From contig NZ_JALJCK010000006.1 in NCBI RefSeq assembly GCF_022899355.1, forward strand, positions 310,001 through 374,000: a DNA stretch of 64,000 bases. The letters are read 5' to 3'. The notes below the pieces were generated by a model that had not been told where the DNA came from, searched no databases, and saw only the letters and a list, made by a program, of their open reading frames with translations. Both the position numbers and the translations under genes were made by a program. Position 1 is the stretch's first letter. Every line of letters begins with the position of its first letter. The stretch comes from Shinella yambaruensis. GTDB taxonomy: Bacteria; Pseudomonadota; Alphaproteobacteria; Rhizobiales; Rhizobiaceae. This document shows, piece after piece, positions 39,800 to 49,030 of the stretch.

Positions 39800-41470
39800 A
39801 TGTCGAAGACCGCTACCGATTTCAACGATCCGATCAATCTCCAGGTGATGTGGAACCGCCTGATCTTCATCGCCGACCAGGCCGATACCGTGCTCGGCAA
39901 GACGGCCTTCTCGCCCATCGTGCGCGAGAACCATGACTATGTGACCGTGCTGATGGACAGCAAGGGCAGGGCGCTCGCCCAGTGCACCTGGTCGATCCCC
40001 GTCTTCATCACCTCGCTGCCCGTCGCCGCGCAGAAATATTTCCTGCCGAAATTCCCGGTCGAGACCCTGCAGGAAGGCGACGTGCTCGCCACCAACGACC
40101 CGGAGATCGGCACGGGCCACCTGCCGGACGTGACGATGATCACGCCGATCTTCAAGAACGGCAAGGTCGTCGCCTATGCCGGTTCCATCGCACATCTCCC
40201 CGATATCGGCGGCGCGCCGCTGCATTCGGAGGCGAGCGACATTTTCGAGGAAGGCATCCGCTTCCCCATCGTCAAGCTGCTCAAGGCCGGCGTGCCGAAC
40301 GAGGATGTCTTCGACATCATCGCAGCCTCCGTGCGCCTGCCGACGGAGGTGAAGGGCGACCTCGAATCGATGATCGCCGCCAACAATGTCATGGGCCGGG
40401 AACTGGTGAAGTTCCTTGACGAATACGGGCTCGATGATGTTGACGGGCTCGCCGAGGCGATCCATTCCCGCTCCGAGGCGCAGACGCGCAAGGCGATCCG
40501 CGAATGGCCGAACGGCACCTATTCGGCCGAAGTGCTGCTCGACGGCTACGATACGGACGTGAAGCTCTGCGCCTCCGTCATCGTCAGGGACGATTCGATC
40601 CATGTCGATTATGCCGGCACGTCGGACCAGGTGCTGCATTCGATCAATTGCCGCACCAATTACCGCTATGCCCATTCGGTCTATGCGCTGAAATGCCTGC
40701 TCGATCCGGAGACGCCGAACAACGAGGGCTGCATCGTGCCGATCACCGACGAGGCGCCGCTCGGCTCGATCCTCAATCCGCAGCAGTGGACGGCCGGCAA
40801 TTCGCGCAACCTGATCGGCCACGTCATCCCCTCGCTGATCTTCAGGGCGCTGGAGAAGGTGGTGCCGGAGAAGGTGATGGGCGACAGCGGCGGCGCGCCG
40901 ATCTGGGCGGCCAATTGCGTCGGCCAGCGCGACGACGGCTCGCAATACGGCTCCGTGCAGAATTTCCACGGCGGGCAGGGTGCGCGGGCGGAATTCGACG
41001 GGCTCGACACGCTGAGCTTCCCGTCGAACTGCAAGGTGACGGCGGTGGAGATGTTCGAGATCGCCGTGCCGGTGCTGACCGAGCGCAAGGAACTGATCGC
41101 CGACTCGGGCGGGGCGGGAAAACATCGTGGCGGGCTCGGCCAGCGCGTGGTGCTGCGCAATCTCGGCCGCAACCCGATGAGCATCTACCTCGCCTCCGAG
41201 CGCGTGCGCCATCCCTGCTTCGGCGTGGTGGACGGCGAGAGCGGCGCGCCCGGCAAGGTGATGAAGGAAGGCCGGCCGCAGTTTCCCAAGGGCAAGGTCG
41301 TGCTGAAGACCGGCGAGCGGCTGGAGGTCGAGACCCCCGGCGGCGGCGGCTGGGGCCGGGCGGCCGAGCGCAGCGCCGATCTCGTCGCGCAGGATCTCGC
41401 TGAAGGGCTGGTCACGCCGGAAGCGGCGCGCGCCCGCTACGGCTATAAGGAACGGGCGGCGGCGGAATAA
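39800..41470 (+). CDS. Hydantoinase/oxoprolinase B subunit
   Basis: A 556-residue HyuB. FNDPINLQVMWNRLIFIADQ at the start, ATNDPEIGTGHLPD near residue 95 (the metal/substrate loop), and GDSGGAPIWA with the C-terminal PGGGGWG are characteristic. Works with HyuA. AGGGGA precedes the ATG. Confidence 0.93.
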   Translation: MSKTATDFNDPINLQVMWNRLIFIADQADTVLGKTAFSPIVRENHDYVTVLMDSKGRALAQCTWSIPVFITSLPVAAQKYFLPKFPVETLQEGDVLATNDPEIGTGHLPDVTMITPIFKNGKVVAYAGSIAHLPDIGGAPLHSEASDIFEEGIRFPIVKLLKAGVPNEDVFDIIAASVRLPTEVKGDLESMIAANNVMGRELVKFLDEYGLDDVDGLAEAIHSRSEAQTRKAIREWPNGTYSAEVLLDGYDTDVKLCASVIVRDDSIHVDYAGTSDQVLHSINCRTNYRYAHSVYALKCLLDPETPNNEGCIVPITDEAPLGSILNPQQWTAGNSRNLIGHVIPSLIFRALEKVVPEKVMGDSGGAPIWAANCVGQRDDGSQYGSVQNFHGGQGARAEFDGLDTLSFPSNCKVTAVEMFEIAVPVLTERKELIADSGGAGKHRGGLGQRVVLRNLGRNPMSIYLASERVRHPCFGVVDGESGAPGKVMKEGRPQFPKGKVVLKTGERLEVETPGGGGWGRAAERSADLVAQDLAEGLVTPEAARARYGYKERAAAE

Positions 41471-41471
41471 A

Positions 41472-41515
41472 GCAATTCCAGCAAAAGTGCGCAGCGGTTT
41501 TGCGTCCGGAATTGC
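41472..41515. repeat. Rhizobial palindromic intergenic repeat
   Basis: GCAATTCC and its inverse GGAATTGC at the ends, with AAAAGTGCGCAGCGGTTTT in the middle. This short imperfect palindrome recurs in Rhizobiaceae intergenic DNA. It lies inside the hyu operon between B and the SDR gene. Confidence 0.65.
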
Positions 41516-41540
41516 GCAAGAACTTCAGGAGGAGATGAAG

Positions 41541-42353
41541 ATGGGATTGCTCGACGGGAAGATTGCGCTCGTCACCGGCGCGGGAACGGGGATCGGCAAG
41601 GAGACGGCATTGCTGCTGGCCGGCGAGGGCGCCCATGTGGTGCTGACCGGCCGGCGCGCCGGGCCGCTGGAGGACGTGGCGGCCGAGATCGCCGCGCGCG
41701 GCGGCAAGGCGGCGGCGCACCCGCTCGACATCGCCTCGCGGGAGGAGATCTTCTCCGTCGTCGAATGGGTGCGCGAGACGCTCGGGCCGGTCGACATCCT
41801 CGTCAACAATGCCGGCAGCGCCAGCAAGGTGCTGAACGCCCGCTTCATCAGCGAGGCGGAGTGGAACTCGACGGTCAACATCAACCTGACCGCCGTCTTC
41901 AACCTCACCCAGGCGGTGCTGGAGGACATGATCGCCAGGGGCGGGGGAACGATCATCACCGTCTCCTCGCTCGCCGTGGTCAATCCGAACCTCCTCGGCG
42001 GGGCGGCCTATGGCGCGGCCAAGGCGGGTGTGAAGAACTTCATGACCTTCCTGCACAACACCTATCGCAACCAGGGCATCCGCGCGACGACGATCCTGCC
42101 CGGCGAGACCGACACGCCGATCATGGACAACCGCGCCCGCCCGCCGCTCGACAGCGAGCGCGCGGTGATGCTGAACCCGCACGACGTCGCCCGCGCCATT
42201 CTGCTCTGCGCCAGCCTGCAAAAGGGCGCGATGATCCCCGAGCTGCACATCTGCCCGACATTCATGCGCGACACCTCCGCCGATATCGAGACGGCGCGCT
42301 GGGTCGGCGCTCCCGCCGACACGCCGGACCTTCCGAAGGAGAAGCGCCGATGA
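41541..42353 (+). CDS. SDR-family dehydrogenase
   Basis: A 270-residue classical short-chain dehydrogenase. Cofactor motif TGAGTGIG, NNAG, catalytic Ser in VSSLAV and YGAAKAG for Tyr/Lys. Two ATG in tandem; the second (41541) has AGGAGG at good spacing. Same operon as hyuAB and overlapping the aldolase start. Likely oxidises a hydroxy-acid intermediate. Confidence 0.9.
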   Translation: MGLLDGKIALVTGAGTGIGKETALLLAGEGAHVVLTGRRAGPLEDVAAEIAARGGKAAAHPLDIASREEIFSVVEWVRETLGPVDILVNNAGSASKVLNARFISEAEWNSTVNINLTAVFNLTQAVLEDMIARGGGTIITVSSLAVVNPNLLGGAAYGAAKAGVKNFMTFLHNTYRNQGIRATTILPGETDTPIMDNRARPPLDSERAVMLNPHDVARAILLCASLQKGAMIPELHICPTFMRDTSADIETARWVGAPADTPDLPKEKRR

Positions 42354-43054
42354 ACGGCGCGAAACTGCGCGCGCGGCTTGCCGCCGGCGAGGCCGTCACC
42401 ATGGTCACCCCGCACCACGCCTCTTCGGGCCTTGCCGCCCGGCTGGTGGAGCTCGGGGCGGACAGCGTCTTTGTCGATTGCGAGCACGGCACCTGGAGTT
42501 TTGAGGACGTGCGCATGACGGCGCAGATCGTCCGCTCCGTCGGCGGCGCGGCGATCGTGCGCCCGCAGTCGCATGAGCGCCCGCTGATCATCCGCTATCT
42601 CAATGCCGGGGCGGACGGCATCATGGTGCCGATGGTCGACACGGCGGAGGAGGCCCGCGCCATCGTGGAGGCGGTGCGCTACGCCCTGCCGGCCGACCAT
42701 GAAAAGCGCCTCGTCGTCGCGATGATCGAGACGGTGCGCGCCATCGATAATCTCGAAGCCATGCTCGCCGTCGAGGGCATCGACGTCTTCTTCATCGGCC
42801 CGGGCGATCTTTCGCAGGACATGGGCTTTGCGCCCGCCCCGCCTTTCGGCGAGCCGCGCCCGGCGGTGGTGACGGAAAAGGTCGCCGAGGCGGTGCAAAA
42901 AATCCGCGCCGCCGGCAAGGTTGCCGGCACGCTTGCCACGCTCGATGAGATCCCACACTGGCGCGAGCGAGGAGTGCAGTTCTTCTACGTCCACTCCGAT
43001 CCGTTCCTGCGCCGCGGCCTGGCCGCGGTAATGAGCGCCCTTGCCAGCGCCTGA
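42350..43054 (+). CDS. HpcH/HpaI aldolase family protein
   Basis: A 234-residue class II pyruvate-type aldolase (HpcH/HpaI). FVDCEHGTWSFEDV, IVRPQSHERPLIIRYLNAGADGIMVPMV and AMIETVRAIDNLEAML, with FIGPGDLSQDMG, are family marks; Glu and Asp of the metal site are in these. ATGA overlap with SDR. Cleaves or makes a C-C bond in the last steps of the pathway. Confidence 0.92.
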   Translation: MNGAKLRARLAAGEAVTMVTPHHASSGLAARLVELGADSVFVDCEHGTWSFEDVRMTAQIVRSVGGAAIVRPQSHERPLIIRYLNAGADGIMVPMVDTAEEARAIVEAVRYALPADHEKRLVVAMIETVRAIDNLEAMLAVEGIDVFFIGPGDLSQDMGFAPAPPFGEPRPAVVTEKVAEAVQKIRAAGKVAGTLATLDEIPHWRERGVQFFYVHSDPFLRRGLAAVMSALASA

Positions 43055-43823
43055 TCCTGCGTAAACACGAAATCCGGCGACCACATTCTCTTGAGAATCC
43101 CCGTGAGCAAGATCGAGCTGTTGCAGGTTTGGCCGTACCCAGCCTGGTACGGGGAGCGCTTGAACGCCAACTTCACCATGCACCGCGTAGCCGATGGGTG
43201 TTCGCTGGTACATCAAATGGTGCTCCACGCTCTACCGTCGCGTTGAAAGTGGCACGCGAAAACGTATTGTTGGCAGCTTGGAATTTTACGAAATTCTAAT
43301 ATTTTGAAATATTTAGACGAATCGCGACTGATATGAGCGCTTCCTCCGCCACCAGCCGGCTTTCTGCTTTCCGGCAAGCGTATTCTTCTTATGCAATTTC
43401 GCGGTACGAGACATCATTCTTCGTGGACGTCGATGTGGCGACCAGCGCGAGTTCTGCCGGGGCAGTGTTACGGCGTAGCTGTTTCTTCCGATATGGCCTG
43501 AAAAGCGCGGCAGCTTCGGAGCGGTGGGTGGACATTGTGGAATGATGTGGTGGTTGTCGGCGGGGTGTCGCCGCACGGCACTTCAGGATTGGCTGGTTTC
43601 GCAATGGCGCTCGGCGAGCTTGCCGGAAAGGTGGTAGGCCTCTGTCTGAGCTTCCGCTTGCGCCGTGGTGTATGCGCCGTCAATCATGCTGGCGCGTTGC
43701 TTGATACGACAGGGTAAAAATTCCTTTTGGAAGCGGCTGCACGTCGCAAATCGCAATGGCGGTATGTGTATTTTTCGGAATGCCGCCATATATTAGCGAT
43801 GATTCAAAAAATGTATTTCCCGA
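43055..43823. other. AT-richer intergenic region, no supported gene
   Basis: About 770 nt with only short ORFs whose sequences look non-coding. A weak minus-strand frame (43583-43789) contains MIDGAYTTAQAEAQTEAYHLSGKLAERH and could be a gene remnant. GC falls to the right toward the sulfotransferase gene, suggesting acquired DNA. Confidence 0.5.
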
Positions 43824-44630
43824 TTATTTCAATAAGAATCGCAATCTTCCAAAAAATCCTCCAAGAGAGGACTTATGTTTTCTTGCCAAGTAAATAACTT
43901 TTTCAATGTCTGTCTTGTTTGAAAGAAATTTTCCGAAGACCCTGTAATCGTCCCCGTATATATCTTCCAGATTTTTTATCAGTTCTCCCGTCAATTCGCT
44001 TCTGTCTGCCGGTGGTCCTCCCATTTGCTTGCGCGGGAGCTTTTTCTGCTCGCCTGTAAGGGTCGAAAAGAAAGTCTCTATCTGTTGCGAATCGGAGATA
44101 TTAAAAATGAGGTTGTAGTATTTTTCATCTTTTCCAAGAAAGTCTGTAAGAGGGTCTGTGTGAATCGAAATGGATTTGCTTACGCTTCTGTATTCTGAAA
44201 GTCTATCAACGAATTCCTGAAGTGTTGGCGTCTTTCTGAGACCGAGGGAAGCCATCCTTTCGGCGATATTTTCGGCTTCCAACTCCTTGTGGTGCATCAC
44301 CCTGTTTCGCCAGGCGGAAACGACCCTGTCCACCGGGTCTCGGACGATCGCTATTCTGAAGAATTTCTGATAGTCGTCGGGATTGATCGTCGAAAATTTT
44401 GGCGTCTTATACTCTTTATGAATATGCCGGATAGCCCCGGTCGCCTCATCCTTGATGGTTGTAAATCCCTCTCCAGTCTTGATGCTGTGGAGGAGATGCT
44501 TCATTGAAGTATTCGCTGCCTTCGGGACGGGGAAATAAGCAACTTTTATTTTATCCACTGTAACGACCAAGGCAGTCTCCTCAAAACTCAGTATGTCGGC
44601 TCGCTCTTTCAAGCGAATGGTCAGGCGCAA
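43824..44630 (-). CDS. Sulfotransferase family protein
   Basis: A 268-residue sulfotransferase (Sulfotransfer_2 type). PAPS phosphosulfate loop YFPVPKAANTSMK and the 3'-phosphate motif RIAIVRDPVDRVVSAWRN are clear. Lower GC and Lys/Ile-rich codons differ from neighbours, so it was probably acquired. No other polysaccharide gene is near. Substrate is likely a surface saccharide or lipo-oligosaccharide (inference). Confidence 0.85.
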   Translation of the reverse strand: MRLTIRLKERADILSFEETALVVTVDKIKVAYFPVPKAANTSMKHLLHSIKTGEGFTTIKDEATGAIRHIHKEYKTPKFSTINPDDYQKFFRIAIVRDPVDRVVSAWRNRVMHHKELEAENIAERMASLGLRKTPTLQEFVDRLSEYRSVSKSISIHTDPLTDFLGKDEKYYNLIFNISDSQQIETFFSTLTGEQKKLPRKQMGGPPADRSELTGELIKNLEDIYGDDYRVFGKFLSNKTDIEKVIYLARKHKSSLGGFFGRLRFLLK

Positions 44631-44883
44631 TTTCCCGTGGCGCTTTCTTGATTCAGGAGAACTGTAGTATGAATCGTTCCCTGTATCCAGAAAGCTTGTG
44701 ATAATTTTGCGTAGTTGACTAGATTAGTAGAATATTCCTGGTGCAGACTTGGCTGGCGGTGCTGCGAGCTGGCGAGCCTTGCGGTTGCTGTCCGGGGTCC
44801 TGAGCGAGGCCGGAGCGGCGTCCTCATATCCTGCTAACCATATCTTTATGAGATCGTCGCACTGTCCGGCCAGGAGACCGGGT

Positions 44884-45525
44884 ATGGCGAAGAAGACGAG
44901 CAGGCGAAAAAAGACATCGGCACCACGGCGATCCGCGGCCACGCGGCGCGGCGGCATGGTGCACTGGTATTTGCTGGGCGCGGCGGTGATCGGCGGCATT
45001 CTCTACATGGACAACCGCCTGCCGGGGCCAGAAACGTCGGCGACGGGGATCAAGACGGCCTCGATCGAGCGCAAGGAAAAGACGGCCGAGCGCGAGGCGG
45101 TGCTGGCGCGGCCGAAGCAGCGGCCGGCCGAAAAGGCCGTGGAGCAGGCGCTGCCGATGCCGGAAAAGCTGCCGGCATTCTCGGGCAAATGGTTCATCTG
45201 CACGACGCAGACCGATTATTGCGTGCTCGACGGCAGCACCATCCTCTATGCCGGCCGCAAGGTGCGGCTTGCCGATGTCGACACGCCGGCGATCGCCGGC
45301 GCGCGCTGCGATGCGGAGCGCCTGCGCGGGGGCGATGCGAAGCTCCGGCTGCGCGAGATCCTCAACGAGGGCGATGTCACGCTGGTGGCCAAGGGCGAGG
45401 CGTCCGGCAAGGCTGGCGCGGCGCCGCATCTTGTTCTGCGCGGCGGGCAGTCGGTCGGCCAGCGGCTGGTCGCGGAAGGGCTTGCGAGGCCCTGGACGGG
45501 CAAGCATCAATCCTGGTGCGGTTGA
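44884..45525 (+). CDS. Membrane-anchored SNase-like protein
   Basis: A 213-residue protein: a very basic N-terminus (AKKTSRRKKTSAPRR), one membrane segment (MVHWYLLGAAVIGGILYM), a linker, then a staphylococcal-nuclease-like OB domain (VRLADVDTPAIAGARC...RLREIL...GLARPW). Nuclease residues are only partly kept: the RLADVDTP Asp is present, but the usual catalytic Arg/Glu are hard to place. AGGAG precedes the start. The earlier frame from 44749 is not needed. Confidence 0.75.
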   Translation: MAKKTSRRKKTSAPRRSAATRRGGMVHWYLLGAAVIGGILYMDNRLPGPETSATGIKTASIERKEKTAEREAVLARPKQRPAEKAVEQALPMPEKLPAFSGKWFICTTQTDYCVLDGSTILYAGRKVRLADVDTPAIAGARCDAERLRGGDAKLRLREILNEGDVTLVAKGEASGKAGAAPHLVLRGGQSVGQRLVAEGLARPWTGKHQSWCG

Positions 45526-45634
45526 CGGATTCGGCCTTGCGCAACCTGTGCCTTTCCGGCACAAGCCAGACGCAAGCCTGCGTCCCTATGCTTTCCGTTA
45601 ACCGGGATGGTGCCGGCTGGAAAGGGACAATGAC

Positions 45635-45796
45635 ATGTCGAACGACCTCGAGCGCTACAGCGATCCGGACAATGCAACGGTCGCGCTCTTTCTCCTCGAA
45701 AACGATGCGGATGAGCTGACGGACATCCTCGTGGCCGCGCTGGACGAAGCTTTCCGCATCCTCGGCGACGAGGCCCCGCCCGCGACGGTGCACTGA
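45635..45796 (+). CDS. Small acidic protein, 53 residues
   Basis: ATG at 45635 with AAAGGGA upstream opens MSNDLERYSDPDNATVALFL, then a strongly acidic helix (LENDADELTDILVAALDEAF). Net charge about -13. It ends 13 nt before a good terminator. No family recognised. Confidence 0.6.
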   Translation: MSNDLERYSDPDNATVALFLLENDADELTDILVAALDEAFRILGDEAPPATVH

Positions 45797-45809
45797 TCGC
45801 CGACACGAA

Positions 45810-45839
45810 AGAGGGGCCCTTGAGGCCCCTCTCGCTTTT
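45810..45839. terminator. Terminator between convergent genes
   Basis: AGAGGGGCC pairs with GGCCCCTCT over CTTGA, followed by CGCTTTT on the plus strand; it serves the small acidic gene and faces the FAH gene end. Confidence 0.75.
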
Positions 45840-45858
45840 GGGCCATCCGGTACAATAC

Positions 45859-46698
45859 TTACCCCGCGGCGGCGACCTGGCGCTGCACGCCGAGGCCGGC
45901 AATGGAGACTTCCATGCGGTCGCCGGGCTTCAGGTAACGCGGCGGCTTCATGCCCATGCCGACGCCGGGCGGCGTGCCGGTGGTGATGACGTCGCCGGGC
46001 TCCAGCGCCATGAACTGCGAGATGTAATGCACGAGGAAGGGCACCTTGAAGACCATGGTGCTCGAGGAGCCGTTCTGCACCAGTTCGCCGTTGACGCTGA
46101 GCGTCATGGCAAGATCGGCGGTATCCACCTCGTCCGTGGTGACCAGCCAGGGGCCGATCGGGCCGAAGGTCGGGCAGCCCTTGCCCTTGGTCCACTGGCC
46201 GCCGCGCTCCAGCTGGTAGGCGCGTTCGGAAATGTCGTTGCAGACGCAGTAGCCGGCGACATAGTCGAGGGCATCGGCCTCCGAGACGTAGGAGGCGCGC
46301 TCGCCGATGACGACGGCAAGCTCCACTTCCCAGTCCGTCTTTTCCGAACCGCGGGGGATGAGGATCGTGTCGTCGGGACCGACGACGCAGGAGGGGGCCT
46401 TGTTGAACAGCACCGGCTCGCTCGGCACGGCCATGCCGCTTTCGGCCGCATGGTCCGCATAGTTGAGGCCGACGGCGATGAAATTGCCGACGCGGCCGAC
46501 GCAGGCGCCGAAGCGGCTGCCTTCCGGTGCGAGCGGCAGGCTCTTCGGATCGACGGCGGCAAGGCGCTTCAGGCCCTCCCGGCGGAGCACGTCGCCGGCA
46601 ATATCCGGCACCAGGCCGGAAAGGTCGCGGACCTTGCCGTCCGCATCGATCAGTCCGGGCTTTTCCGCGCCCGCCGCGCCAAAGCGCACCAGTTTCAT
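45859..46698 (-). CDS. Fumarylacetoacetate hydrolase family protein
   Basis: A 279-residue FAH-fold protein: GLNYADHAAE, the acidic metal-binding part in DDTILIPRGSEKTDWEVELAVVIG and GPIGPWLVTTDE, and the closing GDVITTGTPPGVGMGMKPPRYLKPGD. Likely acts on 2-keto-3-deoxy acid or beta-diketo acid intermediates; annotations in this subgroup include ureidoglycolate lyase and 2,4-diketo-3-deoxy-L-fuconate hydrolase. Divergent from a GntR regulator. Confidence 0.92.
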   Translation of the reverse strand: MKLVRFGAAGAEKPGLIDADGKVRDLSGLVPDIAGDVLRREGLKRLAAVDPKSLPLAPEGSRFGACVGRVGNFIAVGLNYADHAAESGMAVPSEPVLFNKAPSCVVGPDDTILIPRGSEKTDWEVELAVVIGERASYVSEADALDYVAGYCVCNDISERAYQLERGGQWTKGKGCPTFGPIGPWLVTTDEVDTADLAMTLSVNGELVQNGSSSTMVFKVPFLVHYISQFMALEPGDVITTGTPPGVGMGMKPPRYLKPGDRMEVSIAGLGVQRQVAAAG

Positions 46699-46811
46699 GA
46701 GAACCTCCGTTGGGTGCCACCGATTTCGGTTGCGCGCACCATTCCCTTGGTTTTACATCAAGTCAATGATTTTCGAAAATCCTGCGACCTTTATAAATTC
46801 GGCGAGGCGTG

Positions 46812-47486
46812 ATGGAGCAGAAGAAGGCAGGTGGACGCACCCTGGCGGGGGACGCCTATGAGGCGATCCGGCAGGCGATCCGCACCGGCGCGGTCAAGCC
46901 CGGCGACCGGCTGCGCTTTGCCGATCTCCAGGCGCTGTGCGGCATGAGCGTGACGCCGGTGCGCGAGGCGCTGGCGCGGCTGACGGCGGAGGGGTTCACG
47001 GTGCTGGACGACCACCGCGGCTACAGCGTCGCGCGCCTGTCGCTGGAGGAGTTGCGCGACATCACGGCGACGCGGCAGCTCTGCGAGGGGGAGGCGCTGC
47101 GGCTTTCGGTGCTGCGGGGGGACGCCGACTGGGAGGGGAGGGTGATCGCCGCCCATCACCTGATGGCGCGCATCCCGCAGGCGCGCGAGGATATCCCGTC
47201 GGCGATGCGCGAGGACTGGGAGGCGCGGCATGCCGCCTTCCATGCCGCGCTCATTTCGGCCTGCGGCTCGCCGGCCCTCCTGGAAATCTGCGAGAAGCTG
47301 TTTTCGCGCGCCGACCGCTATCGGCGTCTGTCGGTCAGCCTGCTCGGCACCGCACGGGACGTTGCGGGGGAACATCGCCGGCTGATGGAACTGGCGCTTG
47401 CGCGGGATGCCGAGGGCGCGGCCGCGGCATTGCGCGACCATTACGGCAGGACCGCGGCGGCGCTCGAGGGCTTTTTTGCGGTCTAG
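46812..47486 (+). CDS. GntR-family regulator, FCD type
   Basis: A 224-residue regulator: winged helix about residues 8-70 (YEAIRQAIRTGAVKPGDRL, SVTPVREALARLTAEG) and helical FCD effector domain with His/Asp/Glu (ARHAAFHAALISACGSPALLE). The 113-bp gap to the FAH gene is shared; it probably controls FAH and itself. Confidence 0.9.
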   Translation: MEQKKAGGRTLAGDAYEAIRQAIRTGAVKPGDRLRFADLQALCGMSVTPVREALARLTAEGFTVLDDHRGYSVARLSLEELRDITATRQLCEGEALRLSVLRGDADWEGRVIAAHHLMARIPQAREDIPSAMREDWEARHAAFHAALISACGSPALLEICEKLFSRADRYRRLSVSLLGTARDVAGEHRRLMELALARDAEGAAAALRDHYGRTAAALEGFFAV

Positions 47487-47529
47487 AACCGTTCTGGTGC
47501 GGCCCCGTGTTCAGGACAGCGGAATAAAG

Positions 47530-47563
47530 ACGGGAGCGGCAGGCCTCGGCCTGCCGCTCCCGT
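47530..47563. terminator. Strong hairpin between gntR and the outer-membrane gene
   Basis: ACGGGAGCGGCAGGC pairs perfectly with its inverse around CTCG (15-bp stem). Only a weak T-run follows, but it sits between convergent genes. Confidence 0.65.
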
Positions 47564-47605
47564 TCGTGTCCGACACCGGGTAAGACCCGGATGAAGCGTT
47601 TCGCC

Positions 47606-49030
47606 TTACTTGCTGGCGACGGTCGCCGAGCCGATTTCCGCACCGCCGCCGATCGCCACGTTCAGGGCGACGTAGTCGCGGGCGAGCTGGCGGATCGCGG
47701 AGGCGAGCGACAGGCGGGCCGAGGCGACGTTGCGCTCGGCATCGAGCACGTCGAGGATGGTGCTGGCGCCGCCGCGATAGCTTTCGCGGGCAAGGTTCAG
47801 CGTCTGCTCGTAGGAATTGACGACCTTGCGCAGCGCGGCGACCGTCTGGCCGTCGCGGATCAGCGCCGTCTGTGCGTTTTCCACTTCCTCGACGGCGTTG
47901 AGGACCGTCGACTTCCAGGTCAGGTACTGCTGCTCGGCTTCCGAACGGGCGATCTTGACCCGCGCCTTCAGCGAGCCGCCGTTGAAGATCGGCAGCGACA
48001 GCGTCGGGCCGAAGGACCAGCTCGTCAGGTTGCCGGTGGCGGCGCTGGTGAAGTTGCGCGTCGCGCCGATCGAGCCGCCGAGCTCGATGCTCGGATAGAG
48101 ATCGGCCTCGGCCACGCCGATCTGCGCCGTTGCCGCCTGCAGGCGCCGCTCGGCCGCGCGGATGTCCGGACGGTTGCGGATGAGGTCCGCCGGAATGCCG
48201 GTGCGCGTCGCATAGCGCGGCATCGGCTGGGCCGCGCCCTTGATCAGGCTGGAGGTGATCGTGCTGGCCGGCAGGCCGAGCAGGGTCGCGATATGGTTCG
48301 CCGACTGGTGGAAGCCGGTTTCAAGCGCGGGCAGCTCGGCCAGCGTCTGGTTGACGAGGCCTTCGGTCTGCAGCACGTCGAGGCTCGAGGCGGCGCCCGC
48401 CTCCTTGATCTCGTTGGTCAGCTTCAGCGTCTCGCGGCGCGATTCCAGGTTCTTGCGGTTGAGCGCCAGCGCTTCCTGGTAGTAGCGCGCATTGACGTAG
48501 CTCGACACGAGGTCGGAGAGATAGGCGAGGCGCGCGACGTTGACATCGTCATAGGCGGCGTCGAGCGAGGCGTTGGCGGCTTCCTTCGAGCGGCGGTACT
48601 GGCCGAAGAAGTCGAGCAGCCAGGAGGCGCTCGCACCGGCAGTCAGCGACTTCGAGGAAGATGAATCGCGGCCCGAGGTGCGACGCAGGTAGTCGCCGTC
48701 CTGGCCGCTTGCCGAGGCTTCCGCCGAAGCGCCGATGCTCGGCAGCGCGCCGGCGCCGGCGACGATGACATTCGCCTCGGCCGCCGTGATGCGCTCCAGG
48801 GCCTGCAGCACGGTGAGGTTTTCGGCCATGCCCTGATGGACGAGATCGTTGAGGCGCTTGTCGCGGAAGGATTCCCACCACGGATTGAGCGTCACGTTCT
48901 CGCCGCTCGTGGCCTTGCTTTCGGAAAACTTGGCAGGAAGGGCGGTGTCGGGCTTCTGATAGTCGGGGCCGACGACGCAGCCGGACAGGAGAAGCATGCT
49001 CAACGGAAAAAGCGTCCTGGTGAAATTCAT
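47606..49030 (-). CDS. NodT-family efflux outer-membrane lipoprotein
   Basis: A 474-residue OprM/NodT-type channel of tripartite efflux systems. Signal peptide with lipobox (MNFTRTLFPLSMLLLSGC), DYQKPD after it, NPWWESFRDKRLNDLV, and two OEP repeats with coiled-coil stretches (ALERITAAEANV; SARLSLASAIRQL). No pump genes are adjacent; the RND operon at 56-62 kb lacks an outer-membrane part and could use it. Confidence 0.92.
   Translation of the reverse strand: MNFTRTLFPLSMLLLSGCVVGPDYQKPDTALPAKFSESKATSGENVTLNPWWESFRDKRLNDLVHQGMAENLTVLQALERITAAEANVIVAGAGALPSIGASAEASASGQDGDYLRRTSGRDSSSSKSLTAGASASWLLDFFGQYRRSKEAANASLDAAYDDVNVARLAYLSDLVSSYVNARYYQEALALNRKNLESRRETLKLTNEIKEAGAASSLDVLQTEGLVNQTLAELPALETGFHQSANHIATLLGLPASTITSSLIKGAAQPMPRYATRTGIPADLIRNRPDIRAAERRLQAATAQIGVAEADLYPSIELGGSIGATRNFTSAATGNLTSWSFGPTLSLPIFNGGSLKARVKIARSEAEQQYLTWKSTVLNAVEEVENAQTALIRDGQTVAALRKVVNSYEQTLNLARESYRGGASTILDVLDAERNVASARLSLASAIRQLARDYVALNVAIGGGAEIGSATVASK

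Noticed and set aside
43583-43789. 68-codon minus-strand ORF
   Set aside because: Has a plausible helical C-terminus but no ribosome site or recognisable family; kept only as a note within the intergenic region.
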